Below, one piece after another: positions 62,995 through 64,000 of a DNA stretch of 64,000 nucleotides; the first letter of the stretch is position 1, and every line of letters starts with the position of its first letter. The stretch spans positions 2,294,001 through 2,358,000 of the forward strand of contig NZ_CP113910.1 in assembly GCF_024701375.2 (NCBI RefSeq), read 5' to 3'. Under the pieces are notes generated by a model that was not told the origin of the DNA, made no database searches, and saw nothing but the letters and a program-made list of their open reading frames with translations. Both the position numbers and the translations under genes were made by a program. This DNA is from Streptomyces sp. KMM 9044. GTDB lineage: Bacteria > Actinomycetota > Actinomycetes > Streptomycetales > Streptomycetaceae.

Positions 62995-64000
62995 GGAACG
63001 AGGACGGGCCGGTGCGGGACGAAGAACGCGGCACACGCGAACTGCCGGCCGAGCGGATGCCGGGCGGCGTCGACCCCGTCGACGCCATTCCGGAACAGGC
63101 CCGGCCGCATCCGGAGGACGACTCCGCGGTGGCCGGGGCTCCGGACGGCGGGCAGCACGACGCCGCCGCACGGAACATGCCCGAGGCCGGGCGGCCCGCC
63201 GTCTCCCCCGGCCACGGGGGAGACCGTGTGCATGCGAAGCCGACGGCGGGGGACGAGGCGAGCGCTCGGGGAAGGACGACGGGCGGGACGATGAACGAGC
63301 ACGAGCGACACGCCGAGAGCGAGGTGCCGCGGATGCCGGGCGCAGAGAGCGCCCGGCGGACACCGGACACCCCCGGGACGCACGGCGGCGCACAGCGTGA
63401 CCCGCAGGACCGCAGCGGGGCGCGTGCCTTGTTCCTCGAGTTGCGCATGCTGCAGGACGGCAGTCCGGAGTACGCGGAACTGCGCAACCGGCTGGTCCGC
63501 ATGCACCTGCCGCTCGTCGAGCATCTCGCGCGCCGTTTCCGCAACCGCGGGGAACCGCTGGACGACCTGACACAGGTCGCCACCATCGGCCTGATCAAGT
63601 CGGTCGACCGTTTCGACCCGGACCGGGGCGTCGAGTTCTCGACGTACGCGACCCCGACGGTCGTGGGCGAGATCAAGCGGCACTTCCGGGACAAGGGCTG
63701 GGCGGTACGCGTGCCGCGCAGGCTGCAGGAGCTGCGGCTGGCGCTGACGACGGCCACGGCCGAACTCTCGCAGCAGCACGGCCGCTCCCCCACCGTCCAC
63801 GAACTCGCCGAGAAGCTGGCCATCTCGGAGGAGGAGGTCCTGGAGGGCCTGGAGTCCGCCAACGCGTACTCCACGCTGTCCCTGGACGTTCCCGACACCG
63901 ACGACGAGTCCCCGGCGGTCGCGGACACCCTGGGCGCGGAGGACGAGGCGCTGGAGGGCGTGGAGTACCGCGAGTCGCTGAAGCCGCTGCTCGAGGACCT
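62991..64000 (+). CDS. SigB/SigF-family RNA polymerase sigma factor, probably SigH-like (cut by window edge)
   Basis: Open from 62991 to the end of the window. Several in-frame starts exist: GTG 62991 (overlapping the anti-sigma stop), GTG 63012, ATG 63057 and further internal ATGs before the conserved core. A disordered N-terminal extension of about 140 residues precedes region 1.2/2: ELRNRLVRMHLPLVEHLARRFRNRGEPLDDLTQVATIGLIKSVDRFDPDRGVEFSTYATPTVVGEIKRHFRDKGW, then region 3 (LRLALTTATAELSQQHGRSPTVHELAEKLAISEEEVLEGL). Region 4 is outside the window. This group directs stress and developmental genes. Confidence 0.92.
   Translation, partial: MRNEDGPVRDEERGTRELPAERMPGGVDPVDAIPEQARPHPEDDSAVAGAPDGGQHDAAARNMPEAGRPAVSPGHGGDRVHAKPTAGDEASARGRTTGGTMNEHERHAESEVPRMPGAESARRTPDTPGTHGGAQRDPQDRSGARALFLELRMLQDGSPEYAELRNRLVRMHLPLVEHLARRFRNRGEPLDDLTQVATIGLIKSVDRFDPDRGVEFSTYATPTVVGEIKRHFRDKGWAVRVPRRLQELRLALTTATAELSQQHGRSPTVHELAEKLAISEEEVLEGLESANAYSTLSLDVPDTDDESPAVADTLGAEDEALEGVEYRESLKPLLED

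Overview
The window comes from a high-GC actinobacterial chromosome, almost certainly Streptomyces. Codons end overwhelmingly in G or C, and GTG/TTG starts, ATGA/GTGA stop-start overlaps and probable leaderless genes are common. Several genes are Streptomyces hallmarks: a conservon (cvnA-D), nickel superoxide dismutase with its maturation protease, a PadR/DUF4097 pair, a CGNR protein, a 2-oxoglutarate decarboxylase/dehydrogenase Kgd, and a stress sigma factor with its anti-sigma factor. From memory the order lon - two-component system - kgd - malic enzyme - glutamate-type ABC transporter - sodN - encapsulin - sigH resembles the S. coelicolor SCO5285-SCO5243 segment, so most of the window looks like chromosomal core with local insertions and decay. 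No rRNA, tRNA or CRISPR array was seen.

Layout. 1-10.2 kb: the 3' part of an SDR/DUF2867 oxidoreductase, a photolyase, a GntR regulator, urea carboxylase and allophanate hydrolase. 10.2-17.7 kb: a membrane protein with an ECF sigma factor, a NERD-like protein, a dual-specificity phosphatase, a secreted SH3 protein, an FtsW/PBP2 pair, and a DUF3291/Uma2 pair fused tail to tail by deletion. 17.9-21.8 kb: an AurF-type diiron oxygenase and TetR regulator separated by 134-bp repeats, then a secreted NlpC/P60 hydrolase. 21.8-28.1 kb: a decayed flavin monooxygenase and a four-gene conservon whose kinase carries 40-residue repeats. 28.5-39.8 kb: a PP2C-like phosphatase, MarR, Lon (with an HspR-type operator), a methyltransferase-like protein, a two-component system and Kgd. 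39.8-49.7 kb: a membrane protein, DUF4097/PadR, a 159-bp repeat array that truncates a Clp_N gene, an HTH protein, a quinone oxidoreductase, malic enzyme and an amino-acid ABC transporter. 49.7-54.4 kb: a methyltransferase, a CGNR protein, sodX/sodN, an integrase remnant, an IS5-like element, a TetR remnant and a GNAT enzyme. 54.4-61.2 kb: three short non-autonomous elements (MITEs), a family 2B encapsulin operon with a polyprenyl synthase, an amidase, a DUF6010 pseudogene and a full IS1182-like element. 61.2-64 kb: a PLP enzyme, then an anti-sigma factor and a SigH-like sigma factor cut by the window edge.

The most interesting signals are four. (1) A translationally coupled encapsulin shell (with an internal cyclic-nucleotide-binding-like domain) and an isoprenyl diphosphate synthase whose disordered N-terminus looks like a cargo-loading tail. 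(2) A family of 142-145-bp MITEs, with an IS1182-like element nearby that shares their terminal repeats and 4-bp target duplications; two of the MITEs are inserted back to back at the same GGCG site. (3) Two independent loci where the last 70-85 bp of a gene plus its downstream spacer has been tandemly amplified. (4) Evidence of 3'-end gene erosion at convergent gene pairs.
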